This document shows, piece by piece, positions 14,801 through 22,166 of a DNA stretch of 32,806 nucleotides. The notes beneath the pieces are model-generated. The model worked only from the letters and a program-made list of their open reading frames with translations, was not told the origin of the DNA and searched no databases. The stretch is taken from contig JAAYMK010000114.1 in the NCBI GenBank assembly GCA_012521405.1, positions 1 to 32,806 of the forward strand, written 5' to 3'. This DNA comes from Bacillota bacterium. Lineage in GTDB: Bacteria; Bacillota; Dethiobacteria; Dethiobacterales; Dethiobacteraceae. The number at the start of each line of letters is the position of its first letter. Position 1 is the stretch's first letter. The position numbers were made by a program, and so were the translations under genes.

Positions 14801-17449
14801 ATGAAGAAACTAGTAATTGGTCTTTTAGCGCATGTTGATGCCGGTAAAACAACTTTAATCGAAAGTTTACTGTATGTAAGCGGCAATCTTCGTAAATTAG
14901 GCCGGGTCGATAAAAAAGATGCTTACCTGGATCATGAGGAGCTAGAAAGAGACAGGGGAATAACCATTTTTTCCAAACAGGCAATTTTGCAAACACCCGA
15001 TCTGCAAATTGTTTTTTTAGATACACCTGGACATATTGATTTTTCCGCCGAAATGGAAAGGACTCTGCAGGTTCTTGATTATGCCATTTTAGTTATCAGC
15101 GGGGCAGATGGTGTGGTAGGATACACAAAAACATTATGGCAGCTTTTAAAGGTGCAGCAAATACCTGTGTTTATTTTTGTCAATAAAATGGACCAAGAAG
15201 GTACCCTGCGGGATAAATTAATGGCTGAACTGCAAAAACAGTTAAGCGACTGCTGCCTCGATTTCGGGCAAGTGGGGACGAAAGTTTTTTCTGAACAGGC
15301 TGCCTTATGTGATGATAAATTGCTGGAAGCTTATCTGGAAAAGGAATACTTGGATAAGTCAGAGCTGCAAAGGGCTATTTATCAACGAAAAATTTTCCCC
15401 TGTTTTTTTGGTGCGGCTTTAAAACTTGAGGGCGTTAAAGCCCTGCTGGATGGTTTGAACCAGTATACAGTCATGCCTGCTTATCCCCGGGAGTTTAAAG
15501 CCAGGGTCTTTAAAATTGCCAGGGATAAACAGGGTAATCGCCTGACCTTTTTAAAAATCACCGGCGGGAAGTTAAAAGTTAAGGACGTTGTGCAGAGCAG
15601 TCTTTGGGAAGAAAAGGTTGATCAGATTCGTATCTATTCGGGGGAAAAATATGAGGTTGTTAATGAAGTGGAGGCGGGCAGTATTTGCGCCGTCACAGGT
15701 CTTACCCAAGCTAAACCGGGTGAAGGATTAGGCGCGGAAACCGGCGTCGCTACTTCCCTTTTAGAGCCGGTACTAACTTATCAGTTATTACCGCCGCCCG
15801 GCTGCAACCCTAAAGCGATTCTGCCTAAAGTGCGCCAGCTTGAAGAAGAAGATCCGCAGCTTAATATTTCCTGGGATGAAGAGACTCAGGAAATTCGCGT
15901 CCAAGTCATGGGTGAGATGCAGGTGGAAATCCTGCAGAGTCTGCTTAAAAACCGGTTTGCTCTGGATGTGACTTTTGCTTTTGGCAAAATTGTTTACAAG
16001 GAAACCATTGCTGAGGCGGTGGAAGGAGTAGGCCATTTTGCCACGGCGGAACAATATGCAGAAGTCCACCTTTTATTGGAGCCGGCAGAGCCGGGAAGTG
16101 GTCTTGTTTTTGCCGATGCCTGTAGTGAAGAAATGCTGGCACAAAACTGGAGAAGTTTGATTTTAAAATGTCTACAAAAAAAGGTGCATAAAGGCGTTTT
16201 GGTGGGTGCTCCCGTCACCGATCTGAAAATTACTTTGGTAGCCGGTCGCGGGCACAATAAGTATACTGATGAAATTGCTTTGCAAGAAGCCGCTTTGCGG
16301 GCAGTGCGTCAAGGTTTAATGGAAGCACAGTCCATTTTGTTGGAGCCCTACTATGCCTTTGAATTGGAAGTGCCGCAAAATTTAATTGGACGTGCCATGA
16401 CAGATATTGAAAGGATGCACGGTACCTGCCGGGTTTCACATTTGGAAGGGGAGCTGGCTGTACTGGAGGGAAAAGCGCCGGTTGTAAATTTGAGAAAGTA
16501 CCAGCCGGAAGTGAGAAGATATAGCGAGGGGCGGAGCAGACTTTTTTGCCGTGTAGCGGGATACGAGCCTTGCCATAATGCGGAAGAAGTGTTGTCCACG
16601 GTGGATTATGATGCGGAAAATGACGTGGAAAACCCTGCCGGTTCTGTTTTTTATCTAAACGGGGAAACGGTGATGGTACCTTGGCGGCAGGTAAAAGCAT
16701 ACATGCATGTCCCTAGTATTTTCCATAAGGAAAAACGAGACAGCAAAAAAGCGCGAACAAAGACGGAAGACCAAAACTGGATAGACCAGGAAGAAATTAA
16801 AAAAATTTTTGCGAAAACCTTTTTTGCCAACAAGAAAGAAAAAGTTTGCAAACGCAAACAGCAAAATTTACGCCGGCCGCCGGCAGGCGAGAAAGCCGAC
16901 AGCGAAAAAACAAAATCGCTTGCACCGCCCAAAGAGGAATATTTACTGGTGGACGGTTATAATATTATTTTTGCCTGGCCTGAGCTGAAGGCACTGGCTG
17001 AAGAAAGCCTTGATGCAGCCCGCTTAAAACTACTTGATTGCTTGAGTAAATACCAGAGTATACGTCAAAGTAAAATGATGGTTGTTTTTGATGCTTACCG
17101 GGTTCAGCGCCACCAAGAAGAAATTTTTGATTATGATAATTTACGGGTGGTCTTTACCAGAGAAGCACAGACGGCGGATCACTTTATTGAAAAATTTGCC
17201 CATGAACACCGGGAAGATTATAAAATCACCGTTGCCACTTCAGACAATTTGCAGCAAATTATCATTAGGGGAGCCGGGCATGCGGTCATGTCCGCCGCCA
17301 AGTTAAAGGAGGCAATGGTCGCAGCCGGTGAAAAAATTATGCAGGTTTATCGTGAGCAGCAGGTAGCACCGCAGAATGATCTTTACGGTGTGCTTTCAGA
17401 AGAAAACAAACGGCAGGTGAAAAAAATTTTGAGCAAGAACAATAAGTAA
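14801..17449 (+). CDS. EF-G/TetM-like ribosomal GTPase fused to a Rae1/YacP-like NYN endoribonuclease
   Basis: An 882-residue two-part protein. Residues 1 to about 640 form a translational GTPase of the TetM/TetO (ribosomal protection) branch of EF-G: G1 AHVDAGKT (10-17), 'DRGITIFSKQ' switch I, G3 DTPGH (74-78), G4 NKMD (128-131), then EF-G-like domains II-V. A basic Lys/Arg-rich linker (about 645-710) follows. Residues about 713-860 are a YacP/Rae1-type NYN domain starting VDGYNII, with four acidic residues typical of a PIN/NYN active site: D718, D764 (VFDAY), D793 (TADHFIE) and D815 (TSDN). TetM-like proteins enter the ribosomal A site; B. subtilis Rae1 cleaves mRNA in the A site. The fusion suggests a GTPase-delivered ribosome-associated nuclease. 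Tetracycline resistance is possible but not shown. Confidence 0.9.
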   Translation: MKKLVIGLLAHVDAGKTTLIESLLYVSGNLRKLGRVDKKDAYLDHEELERDRGITIFSKQAILQTPDLQIVFLDTPGHIDFSAEMERTLQVLDYAILVISGADGVVGYTKTLWQLLKVQQIPVFIFVNKMDQEGTLRDKLMAELQKQLSDCCLDFGQVGTKVFSEQAALCDDKLLEAYLEKEYLDKSELQRAIYQRKIFPCFFGAALKLEGVKALLDGLNQYTVMPAYPREFKARVFKIARDKQGNRLTFLKITGGKLKVKDVVQSSLWEEKVDQIRIYSGEKYEVVNEVEAGSICAVTGLTQAKPGEGLGAETGVATSLLEPVLTYQLLPPPGCNPKAILPKVRQLEEEDPQLNISWDEETQEIRVQVMGEMQVEILQSLLKNRFALDVTFAFGKIVYKETIAEAVEGVGHFATAEQYAEVHLLLEPAEPGSGLVFADACSEEMLAQNWRSLILKCLQKKVHKGVLVGAPVTDLKITLVAGRGHNKYTDEIALQEAALRAVRQGLMEAQSILLEPYYAFELEVPQNLIGRAMTDIERMHGTCRVSHLEGELAVLEGKAPVVNLRKYQPEVRRYSEGRSRLFCRVAGYEPCHNAEEVLSTVDYDAENDVENPAGSVFYLNGETVMVPWRQVKAYMHVPSIFHKEKRDSKKARTKTEDQNWIDQEEIKKIFAKTFFANKKEKVCKRKQQNLRRPPAGEKADSEKTKSLAPPKEEYLLVDGYNIIFAWPELKALAEESLDAARLKLLDCLSKYQSIRQSKMMVVFDAYRVQRHQEEIFDYDNLRVVFTREAQTADHFIEKFAHEHREDYKITVATSDNLQQIIIRGAGHAVMSAAKLKEAMVAAGEKIMQVYREQQVAPQNDLYGVLSEENKRQVKKILSKNNK

Positions 17450-17479
17450 ATCTTGCTAGATATTTACACTCACTGCTTG

Positions 17480-17557
17480 TATAATAGAGATAGTAAAGAA
17501 AATTTACCGTTAAATTTTGCCTCTTTGTTCCTGTTTCCTTCGGGAATAAAGGGCAAA
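17480..17557 (+). promoter_or_regulatory. Candidate -10 and leader hairpin before the MoaF-like gene
   Basis: TATAAT lies at 17480-17485 (best upstream match TTGCTA at 17453 is too far for an ordinary -35). The leader then holds an imperfect hairpin, TTTGCC...TTTGTTCC pairing with GGAATAAAG...GGCAAA (17516-17557), without a T-run, so it is more likely a regulatory or mRNA-stabilising structure than a terminator. Confidence 0.35.
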
Positions 17558-17596
17558 GCCGGTACTAAAATCACAATTTTGAAAGGAGTCTGAATA

Positions 17597-19327
17597 ATGG
17601 ATTTTTTCCGCGCAACTTTCTATGACCGGTATACCCGGCTCACGGAGGAGCAGATCAGGGAAAAGCTTACACCGACACCAAAGGCGGCAAGTTTTTCTGC
17701 CACATCTGCAGCTTTAGCCGGAAAAACTTTAAAGCTTGTCTTGGATGACGGCCCTACTTTGGAATACTCCTTTGAGCAGGATACTTTAACACTTAAGGAA
17801 AATGGTCAAGCAGCCGTTGAAGCTCCCTACACAGCAAAAGAACTGCATGAAATTATGCTCTTTACCCATATGATTCCTGATACCGTCCGTGGTTACAATG
17901 TGATTTGGGACAGGAAAACAAATTTAGTTACCGTTTTTGAAGTTTGGTTCTGTGGCTTTGAACATGACAAACGGGAAGTTTGGCGCCATTATATGTTCGG
18001 TTATGTTGATACCGGGGAAGGCGCACCGGAAAAACGGCACACTTTAACCAATAGGCTGGAAGGTTTAGGCACATACTGGAAAAATGACAATGGTGAGGAA
18101 ATACTTTACTTCTTCCCCTCCGTTGTGTGGTCATCCTATGTGGAATTGAGCCATCCCCGCGGCGGCATCACCATCACCGGTCCTTCCGACTTTATCAAAA
18201 TAAGCGACAAATACTATGTTTTTTCCCGTGTTGACTGTGAATATTCCGGAAGTTTTATTTTAGAGGTCATAGACCTTTTTGAAGTGAAACATATTGGTGT
18301 GCGCCTGGGCTTTAATCTTGAGGATGAGCTGGACTATTATCTCTATAGCGGCTGCGGTGAAGTGACCGGAAAAGTAACTAATTTGGAACCGCTTTCCGAC
18401 TATGGTACGGAATTGCCGGAAGGGATAAAACCGAAACCAGGTGATCCTAAAGGCACCCGTCCTTCCTATCGTCCCCGCTTTTTATATCCTGACCTGACTA
18501 AAGAACAAGTTGATGAAATTATTAAAAACAAATGCAAAGTTTTTGCCGGCCGCTCCATTATGGCCAGCATGAATACCATGGAAGCGAGCGATTACATGGT
18601 GGGGAAAAAATTTACCCTCCGTTATGATGACGGTCCCGCTTGGGAATACGAGATTATTGATATCCAAACTTTAAGGTGGAGAGCAGAGGGCGAAGAAACT
18701 TGGCATGAAGAACTTTATCAAGGTTTTGAAGCGGCAAAAGACATTGTGCTCTTCAGTCATATTTGCACCGGTACCAATCCTTTACGCTGCCTGACCCATG
18801 CCGTTGATTTTTCCAAAGCTCTTGCCACTTGCGTGGACGCCCAGCTGGGTAATGGGCGGAAACCCTGGGAAGTTGGACGCCGGGCAATTTTTGGCGTGCT
18901 GGAAATGGAGGGAGGTCCTACGGCGCCGGCAGTGGAACGACACAGTTTCACAACCGAGTTGGTGGGCAGGGCGCAAGCCAACGTCTACAGTGATTTTATG
19001 CAGTCTGTTCATGTTTACAGCTCCCCCAATTCTTGCTCCTGGACAATTATGCTGCCCAATAACGCCGGCGGAGTTATGTGGAGTTCACCTTGTCTCTACG
19101 TGAAATTGCGCGATGATGCCTATCTTATCAGCTGGACGGAAGATACTTGCAACGGCAACCAGGGGACTTTTATCCTCAATACGCAGCTGTGGCAGGATTC
19201 CGGCTTCTTCTTTGGCATCGGCGGGCAAGGTGATGATGTAAGTGTGATGCTCACCACTTTGGGTGCTTATGTCCGTCCCCTTTTCGGTTACAATATTTTA
19301 AAATATTTTGCTAAAAAACGTAAGTAA
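17597..19327 (+). CDS. Duplicated MoaF-like (calycin-type barrel) protein
   Basis: A 576-residue protein made of two related MoaF-like halves (about 25-275 and 325-575). Each half starts with an equivalent strand pair, AGKTLKL..DDGPTLEY (DDGP at 50-53) and VGKKFTL.YDDGPAWEY (DDGP at 344-347), followed by 'ivLFsHi', a central 'G..W.vgRrai.fG' or 'REVWRHYMFGYVD', and a C-terminal beta segment. MoaF was named for the Klebsiella monoamine regulon; 'molybdenum cofactor biosynthesis protein F' is a misleading label and no molybdopterin gene is near. MoaF domains resemble lipocalin-like barrels that could bind a small ligand. No signal peptide. It has its own terminator, and lies directly before the glycyl radical enzyme pair. 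Function unknown. Confidence 0.75.
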   Translation: MDFFRATFYDRYTRLTEEQIREKLTPTPKAASFSATSAALAGKTLKLVLDDGPTLEYSFEQDTLTLKENGQAAVEAPYTAKELHEIMLFTHMIPDTVRGYNVIWDRKTNLVTVFEVWFCGFEHDKREVWRHYMFGYVDTGEGAPEKRHTLTNRLEGLGTYWKNDNGEEILYFFPSVVWSSYVELSHPRGGITITGPSDFIKISDKYYVFSRVDCEYSGSFILEVIDLFEVKHIGVRLGFNLEDELDYYLYSGCGEVTGKVTNLEPLSDYGTELPEGIKPKPGDPKGTRPSYRPRFLYPDLTKEQVDEIIKNKCKVFAGRSIMASMNTMEASDYMVGKKFTLRYDDGPAWEYEIIDIQTLRWRAEGEETWHEELYQGFEAAKDIVLFSHICTGTNPLRCLTHAVDFSKALATCVDAQLGNGRKPWEVGRRAIFGVLEMEGGPTAPAVERHSFTTELVGRAQANVYSDFMQSVHVYSSPNSCSWTIMLPNNAGGVMWSSPCLYVKLRDDAYLISWTEDTCNGNQGTFILNTQLWQDSGFFFGIGGQGDDVSVMLTTLGAYVRPLFGYNILKYFAKKRK

Positions 19328-19337
19328 GGGTAACTTG

Positions 19338-19365
19338 TGCCGCCATTTTTTTGGCGGCATTTTTT
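19338..19365 (+). terminator. Rho-independent terminator after the MoaF-like gene
   Basis: TGCCGCC and GGCGGCA form a 7-bp stem with an 8-base T-rich loop, followed by six T. Confidence 0.85.
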
Positions 19366-19381
19366 ATGCGTAAAATTATGC

Positions 19382-19437
19382 TTTGCCAGCGGTTGAAGCG
19401 TTATTAAGTAATTTTTATAACTATTGCCGCTGGCAAA
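19382..19437. promoter_or_regulatory. Long inverted repeat at the glycyl radical enzyme promoter (candidate operator)
   Basis: TTTGCCAGCGG (19382-19392) and its exact reverse complement CCGCTGGCAAA (19427-19437) are separated by 34 bases. The right arm overlaps the -35/spacer of the promoter. Lacking a T-run and having a long spacer, it looks like two operator half-sites or two sites for a dimeric regulator that loops or spans the DNA. No regulator gene is in the window. Confidence 0.55.
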
Positions 19438-19450
19438 AATATGATACAAT
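19424..19450 (+). promoter_or_regulatory. Candidate promoter of the glycyl radical enzyme genes
   Basis: TG-A-TACAAT extended -10 at 19442-19450; TTGCCG at 19424-19429 is a weak -35 with a 15-base spacer. Weak -35 plus overlapping inverted repeat fits an activated or repressed catabolic promoter. Confidence 0.45.
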
Positions 19451-19542
19451 CAATTAAGAAGTGTAGTAATAATCAGTCTTTTCCCAGTGCTTCGCCGCTT
19501 CAGTAAAGGTTCCGGAAATATAACCACAAGGAGGAGCAGTTG

Positions 19543-21996
19543 ATGCACGCGTCAAGACCTGTTACAGAGCGCATTCAGTATATGCGAGATTTGATACGCA
19601 ACAGAGTTATACGCAACGATGCTGAACGTGCCGTTATCATTACGGAAGCTTACAAAAAATATCAGCATGTGCTTCCCATTATTAAAAAACCGCTGGCAAT
19701 TTTGGAGTACTGTAAGAGAAAGAAAGTACGGGTGGAAGATTTTGAAGTAATTGTAGGCAACCGGGGCGAGCATTTTCTCGGGAATACTTATTGGGTTGAA
19801 TGGAATGGTGTTTTTCTTGAACCTTTTACCAATCCTGATTTTCCCGGCGCTTGGCACCTGGGGGAAGACGGCTTGTACCACAACCCCGAATCGGACTTGG
19901 TACGGCTGACCATTTCTCCGGAAGATGTGGAAAAGCTAAAAAGCATTAAAGAGTACTGGGATGAGAATGTCCTGACACGGATCGCAGATGCGTGGCAGCC
20001 CGACGGCTATGATGAGCTGTGCAAGCTGAATGTTTGTAAAAACGTTCCCGGGGCACCGCTGATTATGATGCAGTCCGGTCATGTCTCTCCCGGCTATAAA
20101 AAAATTATTAACACCGGTATTGGTGTCATCAGAAAGCAAGCTCAAGCTTGGATTGACAAACATAACGGCAATCTCATGGGCGATAAAATAAAGAAATATC
20201 TTTTCTATAAAGCTGTCGTCATTACCTGTGATGCCATGTCCATCTTGATTAAACGGTATGGTGAGGAATGCTACCGTAAGATGGAAGAGTGCAAGGATGA
20301 AAAACGTAAAGCGGAACTGAAAATGATGGGCGACGGGCTGATGTGGATTTCGGAAAATCCCGCGCGCACCTTCTGGGAAGCTTTGCAGCTCACCATTATG
20401 TACCAGCTGTATTTATATTCAGAAACCTGTTTCCCGGGTCCAGCTTTTGGGCGTATCGATCAATATACCTGGCCCTTTTTAAAGGCAGATCTTGAAGCGG
20501 GCCGCATTGATATGGACACAGCCCAGGAATATCTTGATGCCTTTTTCCTGAAAGCCAACTGTTTTTATGCAGGCGGCACAGGTAAACTGGCGGAAACCAC
20601 CGGTATCGGCAATACATACCAGCATACCACCATTGGCGGGGTAGATCCCAAAACCGGTGAAGATGCCACAAACCCTGTTACTTATATGGTGCTGGATACC
20701 ATGCGGCGTTTGCGCTTACATGATCCCACCATTTCCCTGCGGATCCATAAAAATACACCGGAAGATTTATGGGACTTAGCCATTGAGACGACAAAAGTTT
20801 GCGGCGGTATCCCCCTCTTACAAAATGACGATGTAATTATTCCGGCTTTAATGCGGGAGCTGGGCTTTTCCCTGGAAGATGCACGTGATTACTGCATTAT
20901 TGGTTGTCAAGAGATTGTGGGCAGCGGCAATGATTATCCGGCTTGTAACGGTGTTTCGCCGCCATATGCCAGTATCCACCATGGCGTGGTTCTGGCCATG
21001 ACCATTAATAACGGTATTAACCCTTTTAATGGCGAGCAGTGTAAGATCCAGCGCGGCTACCTGTATGAAATGACTGATTTCGAACAGGTAAAGAATGCTT
21101 ACAAGGAAATCCTTGAATATGTGACTAAACTGCAAGTTACCTTTGATAACTATGCGGAATATATTATTCAGCATTATGCCCCGCAGCCTGGCCTTTCCAT
21201 TTCCATTGAAGGCTGCATGGAAAAAGGTATGGACTGCACCTGGGGTGGTGCCAAGTACAATTCCTACGGCGGCACCGCCAGCGGCCTTGCCACCATTGCC
21301 GATTCCCTCACTGCCATTAAGTACATGGTCTTTGATAAAAAACTGTGTACGGCACGGGAAATGTATGACGCCATTATGGCCAACTGGGAAGGCTATGAGG
21401 AGCTGCGGCAGACTATCATTAATGAAGTTCCCCACTTTGGCAATGCCGATCCTTATGCCGATGAAATGATGAAGTGGGTTTGCGATACTTATTATGAAAT
21501 TTGCAAAAAATGTTACAGTGAAAGATCTCCCGTTTATAAAGCAGGACTTTACAGTGCTGCCGACCATATTGCGCAAGGTTACACAACTTGGGCTACACCG
21601 GATGGCAGGCGTACAGGCGAACCTATTGCCGATGCTGCTTCTCCGGTACAGGGCAGGGACCGCAACGGCCCCACTGCCGTCTGTATTTCCGCCACTTGCT
21701 ATGATCACAAACAATTTGTCAATGGTGTTTGTCTCAATTTACGCATTCATCCCTCTGCCCTTAAAGGCGAGGACGGCAAGAAAAAATTGCGCCAGTTGAC
21801 GCAAGCTTATTTTGCGCGGGGCGGCCTTGAGATCCAGTACAATATTGTGGATGCCGAGACCATGCGTGCCGCGCAAAAAGACCCCGATGCCTATCGCGAT
21901 CTGGTGGTGCGCATTGCAGGATTTTCGGCTTACTTTGTGGAACTAGGCCGTGACGGGCAAGACGATCTGATCAGGCGGACGGAGAATTTACTGTAA
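19543..21996 (+). CDS. Glycyl radical enzyme 1 (PFL-like, unusual GCQE active site)
   Basis: An 817-residue glycyl radical enzyme of the pyruvate formate-lyase/diol-dehydratase superfamily. The C-terminal radical motif RIAGFSAYF carries G793, 24 residues from the end. The active-site loop is GCQEIVGSGNDYP, with thiyl cysteine C455 and E457; the residue between them is Gln, where decarboxylases and dehydratases usually have Val or Ile. The Cys-x-Glu pattern places it among non-PFL members. ATG 19543 follows AAGGAGG at 8 bases; a TTG three bases upstream is not needed. Activity requires a radical-SAM activase, which is not in the window. Substrate unknown. Probably co-transcribed with the second enzyme. 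Confidence 0.9.
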   Translation: MHASRPVTERIQYMRDLIRNRVIRNDAERAVIITEAYKKYQHVLPIIKKPLAILEYCKRKKVRVEDFEVIVGNRGEHFLGNTYWVEWNGVFLEPFTNPDFPGAWHLGEDGLYHNPESDLVRLTISPEDVEKLKSIKEYWDENVLTRIADAWQPDGYDELCKLNVCKNVPGAPLIMMQSGHVSPGYKKIINTGIGVIRKQAQAWIDKHNGNLMGDKIKKYLFYKAVVITCDAMSILIKRYGEECYRKMEECKDEKRKAELKMMGDGLMWISENPARTFWEALQLTIMYQLYLYSETCFPGPAFGRIDQYTWPFLKADLEAGRIDMDTAQEYLDAFFLKANCFYAGGTGKLAETTGIGNTYQHTTIGGVDPKTGEDATNPVTYMVLDTMRRLRLHDPTISLRIHKNTPEDLWDLAIETTKVCGGIPLLQNDDVIIPALMRELGFSLEDARDYCIIGCQEIVGSGNDYPACNGVSPPYASIHHGVVLAMTINNGINPFNGEQCKIQRGYLYEMTDFEQVKNAYKEILEYVTKLQVTFDNYAEYIIQHYAPQPGLSISIEGCMEKGMDCTWGGAKYNSYGGTASGLATIADSLTAIKYMVFDKKLCTAREMYDAIMANWEGYEELRQTIINEVPHFGNADPYADEMMKWVCDTYYEICKKCYSERSPVYKAGLYSAADHIAQGYTTWATPDGRRTGEPIADAASPVQGRDRNGPTAVCISATCYDHKQFVNGVCLNLRIHPSALKGEDGKKKLRQLTQAYFARGGLEIQYNIVDAETMRAAQKDPDAYRDLVVRIAGFSAYFVELGRDGQDDLIRRTENLL

Positions 21997-22003
21997 AAAA
22001 TTA

Positions 22004-22040
22004 GCCTCAAAACTGCAGATCGTTTTGAGGCCTTTCTCTC
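22004..22040 (+). terminator. Hairpin between the two glycyl radical enzyme genes (weak terminator or attenuator)
   Basis: GCCTCAAAAC and GTTTTGAGGC form a perfect 10-bp stem with an 8-base loop, but the downstream tract CTTTCTCTCCTTTTCC is interrupted by C, so partial read-through is likely. Confidence 0.6.
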
Positions 22041-22102
22041 CTTTTCCTTATAAACTTGATTACCGGGCTGGGACAAAAAGCGTGCTGTAGTAGAGGGGAA
22101 GA

Positions 22103-22124
22103 AGTGGTGCTTTACAGTACCACT
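22103..22124 (+). promoter_or_regulatory. Leader hairpin before glycyl radical enzyme 2
   Basis: AGTGGTGCT and AGTACCACT pair over 9 bp (one G-U) around a TTAC tetraloop, with no T-run, 42 bases before the start codon. Possibly a stabilising or regulatory mRNA element. I see no convincing separate promoter in 22032-22166. Confidence 0.35.
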
Positions 22125-22166
22125 AATCAGCAGTTAATTGCAAAAAAAGAACTGGAGGCAAGAATT

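Noticed and set aside
16230-16700. 156-codon minus-strand frame inside the GTPase-nuclease gene
   Set aside because: Proline- and histidine-rich antisense shadow with no start signal.
14801-17449. Calling the GTPase gene a tetracycline resistance determinant (tetM)
   Set aside because: It shares the family, but the C-terminal nuclease fusion, chromosomal context and absence of a transfer element argue against an acquired resistance gene.
17597-19327. Reading the MoaF-like gene as molybdenum cofactor biosynthesis
   Set aside because: The name comes from the Klebsiella monoamine (moa) operon; there are no molybdopterin genes or molybdoenzymes in the window.
19424-19450. Sigma-54 promoter before the glycyl radical genes
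   Set aside because: TGGCA occurs in the right arm of the inverted repeat, but no GC/TTGC element is present at the required spacing; an extended -10 fits better.
20848-21714. 288-codon open frame on the minus strand inside glycyl radical enzyme 1
   Set aside because: It is antisense to a clear enzyme gene, has no ribosome site or family motif, and arises from codon bias of the opposite strand.
22056-22166. Upstream ATG at 22056 as the start of glycyl radical enzyme 2
   Set aside because: The added 37 residues have no similarity to the family pattern and span a hairpin; ATG 22167 has GGAGG at 8 bases and makes the protein the same length as its paralogue.
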